DNA of 64,000 nucleotides from the NCBI GenBank assembly GCA_001898425.1, contig MKTV01000117.1, positions 42,173 to 106,172 of the forward strand, written 5' to 3'. The translations under genes were made by a program, and so were the position numbers. Positions 61,724 to 64,000 of this stretch are shown in pieces. The stretch's first letter is position 1; every line of letters begins with the position of its first letter. This stretch comes from Rhodospirillales bacterium 69-11 (GTDB lineage: Bacteria > Pseudomonadota > Alphaproteobacteria > Acetobacterales > Acetobacteraceae). The notes beneath the pieces are model-generated. The model was not told the DNA's origin and made no database searches. It saw nothing but the letters and a program-made list of their open reading frames with translations.

Positions 61724-62830
61724 TCAGGCCGCGTTGCGGGTTTCGATCAGGGATACGAGCCGATCCTTCCAGAACGGCGCGCCCCCCAGCGTCGTGCCGA
61801 GATGCTTCGCACGGCGATAGAACAGGTGGCAGTCGACCTGCCAGGTGAAGCCGATGCCACCATGCGTCTGGATGTTCTCCTTGGACGCGAGATGGTACGC
61901 TTCGGTCGCCGAGACCCGCACCGTGGCCGCGGCGAGTGGAAGATCGGACGCATCCGCCGCCAGGGCCCAGGCACCGAAATACGCGTTCGACCGCGCGAGC
62001 TCGAGAGCCACGTAGACATCGGCGAGCTTGTGCTTGATCGCCTGGAAAGAGCCGATCGGGCGCCCGAACGCATAGCGCTCCTGCGCGTAGCTGCGCGCCA
62101 TCTGCAGGCATGCGTCGGATCCGCCGACCTGCTCGAAGGCGAACAGGATCGCCGCGCGGTCGAGTAGCCGCTGCACCTGGTCCCATCCGCCTGCCGCACC
62201 GAGCTTCTCGGCTCCCGCGGCGTCGAGGTCGAAGCGGGCGTGGTTATGCGTCGGGTCGATCGTCTTCAGGTCGGTGCGGGCGACGCCCTTCAGCGGCAGG
62301 AGATACAGGGCGATCTCGCCCGCCTCGTCATGTGCCACGACGATCGCCACGTCGGCGATGCCGCCGTCGGTGACGGGATACTTCACGCCGCTCAGTTTTC
62401 CCCCCACGGCGCGGGCGCGGATCGAGCGCGGGTCCGGGTTGCCGGTCCCTTCCGACAGCGCGAAGCAGCCGATCACGGAGCCATCGGCGATGCGCGGCAG
62501 CCATTCGCGCTTCTGCGCCTCGGTCCCCGCGAGCAGGATCGCTTCCGCCGCGAGATAGGCGGTGGAGGCGAAGGGCACCGGCGCGACGGTCCGGCCGATC
62601 TCCTCGGCCAGCACGCACAGGCCTTCGTAGCCGAGGCCCGCCCCGCCGTACTCCTCGGGGATCGCGGCGCCGATCCAGCCCATCTCGGCGATCGCCTTCC
62701 ACAGCGTCGCGTCATACCGCTCCTGCCCGTCCAGGGCTCGTCGCGCGACGGCGGGAGTCGCCTGCTCCGACAGGAACCGTCGCGCCTCGTCGCGCAGTTG
62801 CTTCAGGTCGTCCGAAAAATCGAAGTTCAT
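61724..62830 (-). CDS. Acyl-CoA dehydrogenase, small partner
   Basis: This 368-aa enzyme of the same family is more divergent. FDFSDDLKQLRDEARRFLSEQ at the N-terminus, IPEEYGGAGLGYEGLCVLAEEIGRTVAPVPF and CFALSEGTGNPDPRSI in the middle domain, and LQMARSYAQERYAFGRPIGSFQAIKHKLADV in the C-terminal domain are typical. The end of the protein (IQTHGGIGFTWQVDCHLFYRRAKHL) keeps the HGGIGF segment. With its neighbour it likely makes a heteromeric dehydrogenase acting on a bulky or branched acyl-CoA. It is 72 bases after the SDR gene. Confidence 0.88.
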   Translation of the reverse strand: MNFDFSDDLKQLRDEARRFLSEQATPAVARRALDGQERYDATLWKAIAEMGWIGAAIPEEYGGAGLGYEGLCVLAEEIGRTVAPVPFASTAYLAAEAILLAGTEAQKREWLPRIADGSVIGCFALSEGTGNPDPRSIRARAVGGKLSGVKYPVTDGGIADVAIVVAHDEAGEIALYLLPLKGVARTDLKTIDPTHNHARFDLDAAGAEKLGAAGGWDQVQRLLDRAAILFAFEQVGGSDACLQMARSYAQERYAFGRPIGSFQAIKHKLADVYVALELARSNAYFGAWALAADASDLPLAAATVRVSATEAYHLASKENIQTHGGIGFTWQVDCHLFYRRAKHLGTTLGGAPFWKDRLVSLIETRNAA

Positions 62831-62902
62831 CGACGTTTCCCCGTTCGTCTCGGGCCCGACTGTGGCAGCGGGCCTGGTCGGCGTGAAGTCGTGCGCGTCG
62901 TG

Positions 62903-63706
62903 TCAGGCGTTGTTGCCGGGCAGGCCGCGCGGGAACAGGTTGGCGGCGAGCAATCCGCCATCCACGTCCAGCGTCGTGCCGTTGACGTAGCGCGCCATGT
63001 CGGAGCTGAGGAACAGCGCCGCCTTGCCGATATCGTCGGTCTCGCCGCGCGCGCGCATGGGGATCAGGCTGTTCGCATACGCGTCCACCCGCTGCGGCGT
63101 GTCGTAGAGCCGCGGCGTCACGATATGGCCCGGTGCGATCGCGTTGACCCGGATGTGGTGTGGGGCCCATTCCACGGCCATGGTCTGCACCAGGCTGATC
63201 AGCCCCGCCTTCGCCGCACCGTAGGCGCCGCGCATCGGGCTCGCGCGCTGTCCGTCCACGGAGGCGATGCCGACGATGCTGCCGCCGCGCCCCGCCTTGA
63301 TCATCGTCGTGGCGGTTTCACGTGCAACCAGGAAGAAATAGCGCAGGTTCAGCGCGAGCTGCTGATCCCAGACCTCCGCGGTCGTGTCGAGCAGGGAGCC
63401 CCAGGCGGCGGCGCCGACGATCGAGACCATGACGTCGAGCCCGCCCAGCTTGTCCGCCGCTTCCCCGACGATCCGCGGGATCTCCGCATCCTCGAGCACG
63501 TTGCCGGCGATGGGAATGCCGCGGGTTCCGAGCCCTTCGACCAGCTTCGCGACGCGTTCGGCGCGATCCGAGGCGAGGTCCACCAGGGCCACGTCCGCAC
63601 CGGCGCGGGCGAGGAAGCGCGCGGCACTTTCGCCCATGCCTTGGCCGCCGCCGATGATCAGGGCCTTCCTGCCCCGCAAGCCGAAGAATGACGCCTCATC
63701 GCTCAT
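62903..63706 (-). CDS. SDR family oxidoreductase of the catabolic cluster
   Basis: This 267-aa SDR has IIGGGQGMGESAARF (NAD(P) loop), VDLASDRAER with an acidic residue, VSIVGAAAWG in place of the usual NNAG, catalytic Ser in GIASVDGQRASPM, YGAAKAG (Tyr-x3-Lys) and APGHIVTPRLYD. It ends VDGGLLAANLFPRGLPG. The changed NNAG motif is uncommon. ATG 63,706 is used; a longer frame to 63,961 crosses the divergent promoter. It heads the minus-strand SDR-ACAD-ACAD operon. Confidence 0.85.
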   Translation of the reverse strand: MSDEASFFGLRGRKALIIGGGQGMGESAARFLARAGADVALVDLASDRAERVAKLVEGLGTRGIPIAGNVLEDAEIPRIVGEAADKLGGLDVMVSIVGAAAWGSLLDTTAEVWDQQLALNLRYFFLVARETATTMIKAGRGGSIVGIASVDGQRASPMRGAYGAAKAGLISLVQTMAVEWAPHHIRVNAIAPGHIVTPRLYDTPQRVDAYANSLIPMRARGETDDIGKAALFLSSDMARYVNGTTLDVDGGLLAANLFPRGLPGNNA

Positions 63707-63835
63707 GCCGATCCGATCCTCCCCGTGCCGGCCGGTCCGGCCGGCCGCATTCTGTTGCGGGATGCTTCTTCCTGAGCGTAGCGTAGCATACCGATAAGTA
63801 GAAGGGCCCGCTCCGCGGCCCCGAGGAGGATGTCC

Positions 63836-64000
63836 ATGAGCGAAGTCGCGATCAATGCCCCGAATCTGTGGCGGCTCGAGACACCCGGGCATGCCGGCTG
63901 GCAGCGTTCGGCCCGCGTGGCGGATCCGCAGAAGTATTTCATGGTCTCGACCGACAGCCACGCCAACGAGCCCGCCGATCTCTGGGTGAAGCGGATCGAC
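63836..64000 (+). CDS. Amidohydrolase-2 family protein, N-terminal fragment
   Basis: Fifty-five codons are visible before the window ends. After a short leader (MSEVAINAPNLWRLETPGHA), MVSTDSHANEPADLWVKRID matches the first strand of the metal-dependent amidohydrolase (decarboxylase-like, TIM-barrel) family, where D-x-H begins the metal site. GAGGAGG precedes the ATG. It is divergent from the SDR-acyl-CoA dehydrogenase operon and likely belongs to the same pathway. Truncation here is due to the window edge. Confidence 0.75.
   Translation, partial: MSEVAINAPNLWRLETPGHAGWQRSARVADPQKYFMVSTDSHANEPADLWVKRID

Noticed and set aside
1..64000. tRNA, rRNA, riboswitch, prophage or insertion sequence
   Set aside because: Intergenic regions were read for cloverleafs, known aptamer cores and transposase genes and none was convincing. 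A covariance-model search could still find weak cases.

Overview
The window is high-GC DNA, densely packed with genes on both strands. It looks like a chromosomal segment of an alphaproteobacterium, most likely order Rhodospirillales and family Acetobacteraceae (Roseomonas/Rhodopila-like). That placement is inference. It rests on the gene content (RTX metalloproteases with Hint domains, a divergent PEP carboxylase, egtB-egtD, KGG and DUF3309 stress proteins, a trxB-LysR pair) and on palindromic repeats of the alphaproteobacterial type. I saw no rRNA, tRNA, CRISPR array, IS element, phage or replication origin.

Layout. 0.1-11 kb: a GNAT acetyltransferase; a minus-strand group (GT39-like membrane glycosyltransferase, a fluoroacetate-dehalogenase-like hydrolase, a DUF1186/SEC-C protein); a GH5 glycosidase joined to a PLP decarboxylase; a candidate small RNA with an intrinsic terminator; LysR plus thioredoxin reductase; an SDR. 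11-19 kb: a minus-strand CUT1-type ABC importer operon with three paralogous Tat-exported binding proteins but one permease pair and one ATPase, with strong hairpins between genes. 19-32 kb: a LysR/wrbA divergent pair, then a secreted-protein island. The island holds a 1064-aa protein with two serralysin catalytic modules and a C-terminal Hint domain, a translationally coupled 617-aa protein with one such module plus Hint, an asparagine synthetase, and a 1216-aa beta-repeat protein that carries a possible papain-like domain and a third Hint domain. 32-40 kb: a divergent PEP-carboxylase-like protein; an SDR/metallo-beta-lactamase/LysE operon; a polysaccharide export lipoprotein; a Pro/Ala-rich membrane protein. 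40-45 kb: an ECF sigma factor, ergothioneine genes egtB-egtD and a run of small stress proteins (DUF892, a glycine-zipper protein, KGG). 45-53 kb: an atypical Nramp transporter, cysS-trmJ, PilZ, nikR/nixA, a PrpF-type isomerase. 53-59 kb: rpsD, Nudix, a peptide-type binding protein, an orphan MlaC, prfC, DUF3309, CsbD. 59-64 kb: MaoC, a thiol dioxygenase, and a catabolic cluster (two acyl-CoA dehydrogenases, an SDR, a divergent amidohydrolase cut by the window end).

Most genes are ordinary metabolism, transport and stress response. The least ordinary content is the Hint/serralysin island at 20.8-31.9 kb, the three-receptor ABC operon, the candidate small RNA at 7.4-7.6 kb, the PEPC-like enzyme with rewritten active-site motifs, and the fluoroacetate-dehalogenase-like hydrolase that keeps the full set of pocket residues.
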